A stretch of DNA of 64,000 bases from Trichomonas vaginalis G3 (taxonomy: Eukaryota; Parabasalia; Trichomonadida; Trichomonadidae). Below the pieces are notes generated by a model, which worked only from the letters and a program-made list of their open reading frames with translations, was not told where the DNA came from and searched no databases. Made by a program: the position numbers and the translations under genes. Positions within the stretch are counted from its first letter, which is position 1; the number at the start of each line of letters is the position of its first letter. Positions 38,501-48,009 of the stretch are shown one piece after another. The stretch is from assembly GCF_026262505.1 (NCBI RefSeq), contig NC_067206.1:19117319-19181318 (forward strand), read 5' to 3'.

Positions 38501-41137
38501 TTTCGTTGACAACTCTATTAAATGTATCAATAAGTTGTCATCGACTTCGCCAATGATGTTTATTGCCATCTCTCGGATCCTGCTGTCTTCTGCCTTCAAA
38601 ATAATCAGTTCGGCCACTTCACGTGACACTTTTATTTTGATCGGACTTTTGATCAATGCGTCGCAGCAAATTGCTGTTGAAACAGAGTCAAAAGTGTGTT
38701 CTGCAATGAAAGTAGCGGAACTTTCTATGTCAGAAGGTGTTGCCTTGCCAGATTCTACTAATGCATTCAATGCAGCAGGGAAAAGAGGAAGATATTCGTT
38801 GACAAAATCTGAGATATCGGAAATCTCACCGTGAAGAAGGTTGATGAGGACATCATTGATAACGGGGATGTTTGAGGGATCAATGAGCTCTGCAACTCTG
38901 AATAACTGGATGTTGTGGGACTGAGAAAGAAGATTTGCCAAAATTTCGGATTTTTCTGGCGAAGAAAGACAAGTAAGGAAATGTGGTTCGTACTTGGCCT
39001 GATGTAAAATCTTGTCTTTCGTCTTTTCTATGGATACAAATAGTGTTTCTGTGGAAGATAAGTGAAGTGAAGTGAGCGGACAACCAAATGGGATTACGAA
39101 CTCGTTCAGAGGGTCCGCGTTCCATAGCAGGAGTTCGTCAATTGGTATGTCAGAGTGGTTTGCAACGGCCGCATACAATCTTCTTGAGGAATGAATGGGA
39201 GTGAATGAGACATAGAACTCTGCGTTGTTCTCTTTGATGACAACTTTCTGTTTTACACCGAAATTTGTGTCTTCCAACCGAAAATAATCTGCTTCAAATT
39301 TTGCAGCTTCGAAAATCATTCTGAAATGGCTTTCGCTTGGCTTGGCGAGTATCATGGAACATGCATTTGCTACTTGTTCGGCGTTATCCTTGATCAGACT
39401 GAAGATTTCGGAAATTGCCCAGTGAACATGGCGAATTGGGACGTCGTTGCTGATGATATTGAATAGGAGATCGATAACTCCTGTTTGGTCATCTGATTTT
39501 GCAACAACTATGTTGAAAAGTGAAGGAATTACGTTTGGACAATTTTCATAATTCAATTGCTTGAACTTTTCGAAGAAGAAATGGGAAGGAACCCTGTTAA
39601 CTTCACCTATCCATGCTGTAATGATCGGTAAAAGTGAAACAGCCCATGAATCTGAGCCTTCTTCCATAAATTTGTTGAAAAAGAAGTTAAAAACATCGCA
39701 GATTGTCCCTTCTGAATCGAATTTGGTCATTGTTTCTGTAAAATTCATTAAAACATTGATTAATGATGGGTTTTGCGGTATCATATTGATTGTTGCCATA
39801 ATAAAGTCGTGGAATTGCTCAATTCTTGGAGATTTGATGTAGAAAAGACTTAAACTTTCGATTATTTCTGGAGTATTAGGTTCAATTTCAGCTATATACG
39901 TTTTAATATTTGGAGTCATTTTAAAACCTTCTAAACCTACTTTTTGAAGCATTTCCTTGTTTTCCAGCATATAACTGAGTAATTTACGGCATGATGGTCC
40001 ACGAATTCTGTTCATAAGGCTTGAAAATAAGTCTGGATAAAAGTATTTGTTTGTAATTAAGAATGTAGTAAATTTATCGAGATGAGCGTCTTGTAAATTA
40101 GGTATTATATCCATAATCATTGACGTCGGACATGATCCCTGTGACTTTTCTATGGTTGACTCGATATCTTCAACAGAAAACGAGCAAATTTCGGAAAATT
40201 TTGGTAGGAAATTGTAAATCTGATTTAAAATAATTTGGTTTTGGTTGATATTAATTGCATCGATAAATGTTTTCTTGATTATTTCTGCATTTTCAGCTAC
40301 AAGAGGCTGGTTGACCGGGTAGCTGGCTATTTCAATAATTTCCCCAACAACTTCGTTCCTCTTGCTGAAATTTCCGACTTCCGACATTTTACAAAGAGTT
40401 TCAATGATTCTTGACGCGTAAAAGCTGCTAGCTCTGAAATGCTTCGCGAGGAAACTGCAGAGACCAGAGAAATCTGTCTGTTGTACATCGAGTAAACGCA
40501 TTATTTCTTCGAATATAATTGGAAGCATTATACTTATGGCTTCATCGACAAGTGAGGACTCGATTCCTGAGTATATTGTTAAGAATTCCGCGAATATTTC
40601 TGGTTTTGTAGTTTGATTTGAGATGTTTTCAAACATTTTTGCAACAATGCCAGCTGTGAACAATTGGTTGATGATTTCTTTCACTGTTTGATTGCAGTGT
40701 GGTCTTTTTTCTGCTGGAAGTAAGTATTCGAATTCTGGCGAAAAATTCAAAAATTTTTCTTTTGTTCCTGCAGTAACTTCTCCGATCATTCTCAGCTTAA
40801 ACTCTCTCATTTGCTTGTCAAAAATTTTTCCAATAACATGAATCATGTCAATGTTCAAGTTGTATTCCGACGTTAATTTGAGATAAGCTTCTGTAAAGAT
40901 ATTTATTTCCATGTTGATCTTTTTTGAGGGTTTATTAAGACCAACAATGTCTTTGAATACATCGGGAAGTGTGTCAGTAACGAATTCTTTCTGTTGTCTA
41001 TTTAATTCAGTAAATGGTGTATTTCTTAGCTCAAGAATCGCTTCAGTGAGCTCTCTTGTCGTATTAGGTATATCCTGAACGCGTTCAAGCTTTTCCAGAA
41101 TATCGGCTTCATCAGGAAAACGATTTTTTTTAAACAT
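35507..41137 (-). CDS. giant ubiquitin-specific protease (C19)
   Basis: The 1,876-aa product has a long helical N-terminal region (about 1-1000, HEAT/ARM-like), then the USP catalytic domain: Cys box GLLNFSTTCYINAVLQNM with nucleophile C1018, NLQQDAHEFFDLVINKL, and His box LTGVIVHEGEADSGHYMAIV with H1243 followed by WYFCNDQDIV. A further 600-residue helical C-terminal region follows. It would remove ubiquitin from proteins. Size and layout recall the USP9X/USP34 group of giant cytosolic USPs. The usual NxGxTCY is NFSTTCY here, so the Gly is replaced by Ser. The zinc-knuckle C-x2-C pairs of the fingers are not obvious. The start is the first ATG, MFKKNRFPDEADILEKL. No initiator is visible upstream. 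Confidence 0.85.
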   Translation of the reverse strand: MFKKNRFPDEADILEKLERVQDIPNTTRELTEAILELRNTPFTELNRQQKEFVTDTLPDVFKDIVGLNKPSKKINMEINIFTEAYLKLTSEYNLNIDMIHVIGKIFDKQMREFKLRMIGEVTAGTKEKFLNFSPEFEYLLPAEKRPHCNQTVKEIINQLFTAGIVAKMFENISNQTTKPEIFAEFLTIYSGIESSLVDEAISIMLPIIFEEIMRLLDVQQTDFSGLCSFLAKHFRASSFYASRIIETLCKMSEVGNFSKRNEVVGEIIEIASYPVNQPLVAENAEIIKKTFIDAININQNQIILNQIYNFLPKFSEICSFSVEDIESTIEKSQGSCPTSMIMDIIPNLQDAHLDKFTTFLITNKYFYPDLFSSLMNRIRGPSCRKLLSYMLENKEMLQKVGLEGFKMTPNIKTYIAEIEPNTPEIIESLSLFYIKSPRIEQFHDFIMATINMIPQNPSLINVLMNFTETMTKFDSEGTICDVFNFFFNKFMEEGSDSWAVSLLPIITAWIGEVNRVPSHFFFEKFKQLNYENCPNVIPSLFNIVVAKSDDQTGVIDLLFNIISNDVPIRHVHWAISEIFSLIKDNAEQVANACSMILAKPSESHFRMIFEAAKFEADYFRLEDTNFGVKQKVVIKENNAEFYVSFTPIHSSRRLYAAVANHSDIPIDELLLWNADPLNEFVIPFGCPLTSLHLSSTETLFVSIEKTKDKILHQAKYEPHFLTCLSSPEKSEILANLLSQSHNIQLFRVAELIDPSNIPVINDVLINLLHGEISDISDFVNEYLPLFPAALNALVESGKATPSDIESSATFIAEHTFDSVSTAICCDALIKSPIKIKVSREVAELIILKAEDSRIREMAINIIGEVDDNLLIHLIELSTKLEYRSHSNQLYRFIKTYELSHTIFESFYDDLVQFEMSSVWDIDETFIGLLDYIEVNEKTIKTTFNRLFTQPTCVCFMTPFLQTHESRTAAYNFLKDPKALPHISAFLQKLKSTPNYLVTFSDDFTPKGRLGLLNFSTTCYINAVLQNMIAMPNVLAPILDLPANGLTPFVMELRKLLALIRYGRGTPLNITHFTETVPEFEPNLQQDAHEFFDLVINKLTKEIPDPEVINQQLCGKIMNEICNSKTGEVLTSNEESFYYLTLAIKGLKNIVQTFEKFFEDSEISGGYRIDSGEYVQAVRRNRVVTWPNYLVLQLQRWDYAYLSRERSKLTQELQFPVEITPPSCADKYQLTGVIVHEGEADSGHYMAIVRNETGNDWYFCNDQDIVNFDPANLGPWCFGGEPKPGDSVWTGYLLFYKKIGMQEVFMPEVNPDLQLIVDEYNDSYWPAQCLYSFQYIKYVEELIMAKEQTETTLDIIYRTLMRVILINEESLQRWTDLLTKNILTNVKNCQIFFNYVKLLFGPNLPAAISITDAVVDNFRILVQTAMSVMSDTTEHLQMLLQGIDYGSHKRAMVFALDIIAYCCDNLAVDWSREESALFLMAVLLTMEIQKEVQRSTGTKHFQAFDSLAKVMCDAVKSTGATEAMATFLDVNTLNRIVDNLKMSNNFMTFLALLANTRPDLLEHLIDASPRVQTIVNSAIPIQIGGTNEIAMTIDLSFYFSHGSDFIFSVHPSIRNRTYETFKLLIGSPEPHIDHYFHTRPYDPSIPVPKVTAESSFTHYIISLSDDFLQVIQQDAMRGCEYVCLLQSVVGIAPMSTKPLFNKLIGPIIADKSGDLLELFMPVIHHLVAFDPDILITINEEEREVFRNMAQPTIMDVELVLMAPNVFAGSWLLSECVDFVLTQLTQTEACDRLISLLKEIGCQVRCPKEAKDKWVLWPALQLWEIGCCDKNDLALFIVSALKKAQPAALCKRMKIVQKAIETVKEFKPELIDESVINL

Positions 41138-41329
41138 TCTAAATTTATTTATTTTTTTTTTCGGTTTATTACTCCATAAAAAAACATGATCTATATTTGA
41201 TGACTAAAACAAGTTAATTTCCCATCAAATGTCTAAACACATTCCATGCACAAAACTTGTACTTCAGTTTAAATATAATTTAAAATCATTAAATAACTAC
41301 ATTCTTAAATTACACCGAACATATTTAGA
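41138..41329. other. short spacer
   Basis: A/T-rich; no feature recognised upstream of the USP gene. Confidence 0.3.
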
Positions 41330-41815
41330 AGCTATTTACTGGGAAACAGAAGAATGAAAAGTTTCCAATGCTATTAGTTTGGAATTGAGCGAAATTCCAA
41401 AACACGTTTACGTTACATGGCTAGTATATCAACATTTATTAGAGAGCGCATATGCAATTAATCAAGATGTCAAAATAAACGCATTAAATACAGTAGAAAT
41501 TAATTATTTCAATTTACCAATTCACATCTTTGGAAAACTCCAGTAACTGAGCATGTTCTTTTAGCTAAAAGGGCGATTTTATCATATAAATTACAATCAC
41601 CAGCTCCACAGCTTCATTAGAAAATGTTCAGAAGAGATTTGTGATATCAAAATGGCGAGCAGCTCAAATTTTAAGCGACAAAGACAGAGCAGCGAAGAAA
41701 TCAAGAAAAGAGCTTGCAAAAAGAAAAGTAAAAGAAGAATTATATAATTCCCAACAAACAAGTGACAGTTTAACTACTTTTGAACTAAGAAATCAATTCT
41801 TTATTATATATTAGT
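41330..41815 (+). pseudogene. decayed unrecognised host-like gene
   Basis: Coding-like frames on the plus strand include SLELSEIPKHVYVTWLVYQH, VTEHVLLAKRAILSYKLQS and SKWRAAQILSDKDRAAKKSR, ending FELRNQFFIIY. They are in different frames and separated by stops, as expected of a dead gene. No family was recognised. Confidence 0.4.
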
Positions 41816-42283
41816 TTCTCACTATATAATGAATTGCTTGTAATAAAGATAATTTATTATTTAAAAATAAACAGAAATAGTTTGCAAAAACATTATAATT
41901 TTATTGGTACTCATGCCTAATGCATGTCATGAGATCCTAATTTTGTAGTGATAAACAAACAAATCTTCAATTTTTTTGAATATCCATCAAATAATCCATT
42001 TCTAGATAAACACATAGTTATAATCATATATGAAATGTATTTGGCATAGACTATATAAAAATAACCCTAAAGAATCTTCGAATTGCGGGTAGGGTTCTTC
42101 TGCCTGTTTCTGATATGTTTGAACCTTCATATCAGATAAATCTTTTCGATTATATTCACCGTATTCTGCCAAAACACTCATTATATTTATTCTTTAAAGT
42201 TTAATTCTCTCAAAAAAATTGAATTGTCATTCAAATATAGCTGCCCGCCGATAGAAGCTGAAAATTTTTGATCAAAATTTTGA
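41816..42283. other. intergenic interval
   Basis: A/T-rich; no gene. A CTGCCTGTTTCTGATATG word and its partial inverse lie near 42100-42135. Confidence 0.3.
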
Positions 42284-42925
42284 ATGAATCGAACTGAAGG
42301 CGAGGTATATACAACGATAGGATATTGTCATCGAATATTCTTGAATGTGATGCACTACTTCGATCCATATTTGTATGGATTGCACCCTGAAAGGAAATTA
42401 TATCCTGATTCTTTTGAATCTTTTATTCGAGAAGATGTTCAAGAGAAAGTTGCTAGCAAGACAGCTATAAGACAAAAACACGAATATTTCCTTTACTTTC
42501 ATGTTTCTTACGATTATGGAGAGGTACTAGAAACTTTTTGTACTGAAACTTTATGGAAAGCAAAGCAATTCAAATTCAGAGCTGCAACAGATAAAGATTT
42601 CGGATATTATGAAACGTTCAAAAAGGAAATGGAAGAAGTTTACATTCCAGACAGAGAAACAAAATTATCTGAAAACGAACTCAAAGAAATAAAAGATTTT
42701 GTTAAAAATGCAAGACCTGAAGATTTCAAGATCATGGATCCGGACACTCGTGGCATGGTTCAATACAATAGATGGCGACTTCGCAGGTTAAATAATGCAA
42801 TTCGAGATTATTGGGTTCCATTCTATGGCACACAGCGCATTGGAAAATCTCCAGAAGTGTATTATTTCGGTGATCCCAATCCCAGAAAGCAGTGGATGGT
42901 TAACATTTTGAACGGAATAGAATAA
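42284..42925 (+). CDS. unrecognised 213-aa soluble protein
   Basis: The product starts MNRTEGEVYTTIGYCHRIFL and is rich in aromatic residues and charge, with no membrane segment. Blocks such as DPYLYGLHPERKLYPDSFES and QYNRWRLRRLNNAIRDYWVP look conserved in style (many W, Y, R), suggesting a folded domain. I cannot assign a family. The frame is intact with clean borders, between a dead gene and a dead ESCRT-III gene. The ATG follows TGATCAAAATTTTGA. Confidence 0.55.
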   Translation: MNRTEGEVYTTIGYCHRIFLNVMHYFDPYLYGLHPERKLYPDSFESFIREDVQEKVASKTAIRQKHEYFLYFHVSYDYGEVLETFCTETLWKAKQFKFRAATDKDFGYYETFKKEMEEVYIPDRETKLSENELKEIKDFVKNARPEDFKIMDPDTRGMVQYNRWRLRRLNNAIRDYWVPFYGTQRIGKSPEVYYFGDPNPRKQWMVNILNGIE

Positions 42926-43599
42926 AACATTAATTTTGATTAAATAATCTTGTCTGTATAATGCCTGTAAGTACTTCGCCTAAATCATTAATGCTTAAAT
43001 AATTTATTCGATATATTTAAGTAAAAATCAAATAGTTGCGTTCCTCACGCACATAACAGTCTTACACTTCCTTTATTTTTGCATAATAAATTCAACTTAT
43101 CAAATCAAATGTCGAAAAAGCCATATTAATACTAAGCTATAATACGTTTAAATGACAACTCTACTAAATTTCAATGTTTCGTTGTTAGAATTGGATCGTG
43201 ACATGGGCAAGACGCCAACTTCTAAAATTCCCGTTAGCGTCCACAAAATCGTAACGATGCTTTCTTGATTTTGGTAATGGATTTAGACTTTGTAGGTACT
43301 CGATGACTAATAGACGAAGAATGGAAGAAAACTGCAAGAGTGATTTCGAGGTAATATTAATAAAATTAGCATTCGATTCTTTGACCTGCAAATAAACACA
43401 TTTGTACTATTAATCGGTTTTAAAGAATAGATCTTGCGTTATTGCATGTTTTGAAAAAAAGCAATACCATCTACTAGACATTTGTGTATTGCTTCCCATT
43501 TGTGGCTAGTAACTACAGAAATTGTAGTTTCTGGAAATTTGAATACATTTGGAATCCTAAGAAAGACATTGTAATATTGAGCGTTTCAAATATATTGAG
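42926..43599. other. interval without clear gene
   Basis: A 68-codon minus-strand frame (43185-43391, with LQFSSILRLLVIEYLQSLNP) is coding-like but unassigned and not called. The rest is A/T-rich. Confidence 0.35.
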
Positions 43600-44682
43600 A
43601 TGTAGATACAGGACAATGGGATACTCAAATTAATTTTTGAACAGAGATACTTACTCGTTGGATTCGCGATTCAGAGATTGTTTGAGTTAGAGTATGTGAA
43701 AATTATACCATCTTTAGTATGGGGAGAGGCATTATCTCCAATTATTCCAACAATTCAACATTTAATTTACACGAAACAATGCAAATTAGCAGAAGATTGT
43801 AATCAAACATCGATTTTGCAGAGAATTATGAAGTTCATAAAGCAAAAATAAATCACAAATGACACAGTAATAATTTTTCCACACAATTTAAAGAATGTTT
43901 GCGAGCGGATGAGCCATGAAGTTATTACCAATGGTGCGGGTATATCAGATTTTGTCTTAAATGATACAGAATTGCAATGATATGCAATTTATGTTTCTTT
44001 ACCAGTTCTCAAATGGGGACTTATTGAAAATTGCTAAGCAAAACGAGTTGATGATGTATATTTCTTTATAAATTCTACTTATAAAGACATTTCCATCGAT
44101 TTAGGAACTTCTATTTCCAATAGTAAGTCAATGATCAAGCAGCTTGAAAAATCTATCGAAGAAAACGAACACAAGATCGATGAACTCAGAACTCGTGCTA
44201 TTAAATATGAAAGAAACGGTCAACATTCGGCAGCATTAAATACAATGTGAATTCTTAAACAACGCGAGAGCACGCAGTCGAGTTACAATAATATGCAGAA
44301 TAACTTGACCATCCACCTCAATAATATCGAAAGAGGAGAAATTAATAAGTTACCATTAAGTTCTCTTGATCAATACAACAAATTGATCAAGAACCAAATT
44401 AATACTATCGATATTGATCAAGCAGACAAACTAATTACAGATAGTATTGATCTTAACGATAATTTGAACGAAATAACTTCAACTTTATCAGAAAACTTAG
44501 TAACATTTGACGAAACAGAACTTGATGAAGAACTTTCACAGTTAATGAGAGAGCCAGAACCAGAAAAAAGCTCGAATTCTTCATACCTGACAAATAATTC
44601 AGAAAAGCATTCCAAATACTCTAATACTATCACACATGATGACAACAGTCAAAAGAAAGTCCAAATTGTCCTCGCTAAATAA
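43600..44682 (+). pseudogene. CHMP7: CHMP7-like ESCRT-III gene, decayed
   Basis: Plus-strand pieces follow the order of CHMP7, a winged-helix plus Snf7 protein that acts in ESCRT-III membrane remodelling. The N-terminal part has QWDTQINF and TEILTRWIRDSEIV, with a TGA near 43638 where a Trp is expected, then FELEYVKIIPSLVWGEALSP and PVLKWGLIEN. The Snf7 part begins SKSMIKQLEKSIEENEHKID, has RNGQHSAALNTM, a TGA at 44248-44250, then ILKQREST, IDIDQADKLITDSIDLND and DETELDEELSQLMREPEPE. The last 129 codons (from the ATG at 44293) are open and might still be translated. The several stops and frame changes indicate a pseudogene. Confidence 0.6.
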
Positions 44683-45029
44683 AAATTCTCTTGTTATTTT
44701 ACTTACTTATTAATTTATTTCATAGTCTTTAATTAAATCAAATCAACTATATATGATACACCATAACGTCACCTGAAAATAAGCCAACAATCAAATTCTC
44801 CTTAATCAAAACAAAGATTATATAAAAGAATCAATCAATTCAGAATGAATGGCAAAAAAATCTTGAATAATACAAGTATCTTGATGAAAATTTCATTGCC
44901 ATCGATATTTACATTGTCATTGTCATTGCATCATTTCATATCTATTGACTTATTCAAAATTCAATAGTTAAAATCAAAATCTATACCAAACTTTAAAGTT
45001 TTATTCAACTAATTGTGCATGCTTGGATA
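44683..45029. other. A/T-rich interval
   Basis: Nothing recognised apart from a CATTGTCATTGTCATTGCATC run near 44910-44930. Confidence 0.3.
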
Positions 45030-45275
45030 ACTATCATGATAATTTTCATGAAAGCTTTCTCAAGTGTTGAAGATGAGCATATGAAGAATTTGATTCCAAT
45101 ATTAGTATCTTTGCCTTTCTGAAGAATTTGATTCCAATATTAGTATCTTTACCTTTCTGAAGAATTTGGAAAAAGATTTGTGATTGAAATACTATCATTT
45201 GGAACTGAATATATCATTGATGCCTTCCTTTCAAGTGACAAAACAGCATTTGGAATGTTTTATGATTTCAATTAC
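45030..45275 (-). pseudogene. degenerate partial duplicate of ABCA 3' end
   Basis: This stretch matches 45470-45640, the C-terminal end of the neighbouring ABCA gene, with many substitutions (shared words GAAGAATTTGATTCCAATAT and ATTGATGC-TTCCTTTCAAG). It contains an internal tandem duplication of 38 bp (units at 45082 and 45120). It is the fossil of a tandem ABCA copy. Confidence 0.7.
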
Positions 45276-45362
45276 CTCAAATTTTGATAACCAGACGCGA
45301 AGAATATGACTTCAAGTTTTTTTATTTTAATATTAAATTAATATGTAAGATTTTTTACTAAA

Positions 45363-47806
45363 TTATACTATATTTTCAGGATTAGTTTCCGTATCAATAA
45401 TCAAATTAGTATTGACTTTATCATGCTGCTCATTCTCACTTGAAGTTTTCGTTTCTGATTTCATGACAATTTCCATGAAAACCTTTTCGAGTGTTGAGCA
45501 TGAACATGTGAAGAATTTGATTCCAATATCATTGTCCTTACCTCGTTGCAGAATTTGGAATAGTTCTGTGATTGAAATGTGTTCACACGGAACAGTGTAA
45601 ATCATTGATGCATTCCTTTCAAGAGACAAAAAGGCAGAAGGTAGATGTTGATTGATGAATTTTTTGACTTTTTCTTTGATTCCTTTAGAATCAAATGTTA
45701 GCAAATCAATCTTCCATTCGGTACCAAACTTGTGTGATAAATATTGTGGAGTGCCAACGGTGAAGATGCAGCCATTAACCATGATAGAGATGTTGTCACA
45801 TAATGTTTCTGCTTCATCTAATAAATGTGTGCATAACATGAATGTTTTTTGACCTTTATATGAATTGATCAAGTCATGCATGCGATGACGAGCAATAGGA
45901 TCCATAGAAGATGTTGGTTCATCAAGAAGAATTGTGTTGCAGTCTGACAAAAATGGAATCATTGATGAACACTTTCGTCGGTTACCACCGGACATATTTT
46001 TAACCTGTTTGTCAACTTGATCTGAGTAATCCATAATATCAATAAGACGAGAGATCAATTCATGTGACTCGCGACCTGTCTTGTTGAACAAGTAGCAGAA
46101 GAATTTCATGTTCTGACGACCTGTTAATTGTTCTGTCAAATGGTCATCGAATTGAGGACAAATAACAACTTGTGATTGTTTAGATGTCAAAATGTTTTGG
46201 CCATCGATTTCGATTGTACCACTTGACATAGGTGTCTCTTTCAAGATCATCTTCATAAGTGTTGTCTTACCTGCACCGTTAGAACCCAAGAAACCGAAGA
46301 TAGACTTGTTCTTGATTCCCAGTGATACTTGTTTAACAGCACAGATCGGCTGTCCTTGAGTGTCTTTATATATTTTAGAAACATTAGAAATCCTGATCGC
46401 AAATCCCCCGGATTATCTTTCACTTGTTGCTCCATTTGCTTCGCCTCATCTGTTATTTGCTGACTGTTTTTGAATGTTTCCAAATCAACAAAATGTTTCT
46501 TAAATGATTTCTTCGAAAATATTCTAATAACCAAATCCATTAAAAACTCTTCAATAAAAAGAATTACTACATATAAAAATATCGAAATGAACAAATCTTG
46601 CAGTACATATTCCCTTTTCAAAAATAAATTTAGATTTTCCGGAAAATTCGGATTACTGCGTTGGATAGTCGTCGAAACTGAATAAAAAACGCCAAACCAA
46701 TTTCCAAATGGACAAATCAATGCTGCTGGAGTATAAATTTTATGAAAATCTTCTGGAAACATAGAAAATGGTGAGATCATTTGAGCCATCAAAATTGAAA
46801 CGTTAACAACTGCAAAAACAACTGGACCGGCATATCCTTTCAGGAAGAAAGACCAAAAATATGTATAGAAGAGAGGTAGTAGTGAGCAAAACCAGTTTAA
46901 GAGAAACGCTCTGATGTAATAAATCTTGAATGACTGAATTCCAAATGAAATGTAAATAATAAAAACAATTGTTGAAAAAAACGTCATTATCATAGAATCA
47001 ATCAATAATATACCTAACCAATAGATTGTTTTTGATAAACCGCATGACAACATGTATGCACGAACAGGAGTTTTGATATCTTGAATTATGCGATGTAAAA
47101 AATTCGCAGAAATTATTACAAGTGCTATTGGCATAAAATATGGGATAATTATATCATAAGCACTTTTGATTTTGTCTGATGTTATAATGTTTTGATCTCC
47201 TTTTATCGTAAATGTTACATCTACATCACCTTTTTCTCCAATTTCATCAAATACTAGTTCAAGGATAGCTCTATTAATTAATTTTCCTGGCCTATTAAAC
47301 CATGTTGTTTGAATATATAAAATTCTAATATTAACTTCCCCTTTTGGCCTTAAATTTTTATTTGATATTGTCGAATTTTCATAAACTTGAAATGCAAGCT
47401 GAATGTTTGATAACCTAAGAGGATCTTTGGCTATTTCGTACTGATAATCGTTGAAATCTTCAAATGTATCAAAATCAATAAAATTGAGTTCAGTATTGAG
47501 CCTTTTCTTAATCAAGAATGCACATTTATTAGATAATTTCATCTGGATTTCTTCGCATTTCGTGCAATTTTTATTTGAAATTCGTCCAAAAGTTAAATTT
47601 GTAGGAAGAAAATTAGAAAATTCTAAAGTGTTAGCTTCATTAGGCTTGATAACAATTTTTATTATTGATACTACAATAATTGCCAGATAAGCAAAAAACA
47701 AAGCAAAGATGAAGTTGGTTAAGAATGAAAATTTGGAGTTCCAGTATGTTAACAGTCTCCGATACATGATTCCAGATAGTTGGTTTTTGGTATGCTTCAG
47801 ATTCAT
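45363..47806 (-). pseudogene. ABCA-type half transporter, one frame break
   Basis: The start is the ATG at 47806, downstream of TCACTTTAAT on the same strand. Residues 1-460 form the membrane part: one N-terminal segment (FIFALFFAYLAIIVVSII), a large extracellular loop with paired Cys (KNCTKCEEI) and five or six later segments. Then comes the nucleotide-binding domain with Walker A GSNGAGKTT, signature MSGGNRRK and Walker B TILLDEPTSSMD, and an ABCA-type C-terminal extension. The two parts are in different frames: near 46405 a CCGGGGG run is one G short of what the protein needs (VKDNPGG, then FAIRISNVSK). This could be a real break or a sequencing slip. ABCA pumps move lipids or other hydrophobic cargo. 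Confidence 0.75.
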
Positions 47807-47820
47807 CTGCCAGTGATCCA

Positions 47821-47830
47821 ATTAAAGTGA
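47821..47830 (-). promoter_or_regulatory. initiator of minus-strand ABCA gene
   Basis: TCACTTTAAT on the minus strand, about 14 bases before the chosen ATG. Confidence 0.55.
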
Positions 47831-48009
47831 TTTTAGATTTGAATATAAAATCTGAAAAAATTTTGAGTGAGAACTCTTTGAAAAGTAAAAAATGGAAATA
47901 GCTGTACTTTCACTAGTTTAATAAGATTTTTTAAAACTTTAAATTTCTTTGACATTTGCCAGACATTCAATTTTTTTTCTGAGCAATTGGATCACAAAAA
48001 TTGGCAAAA

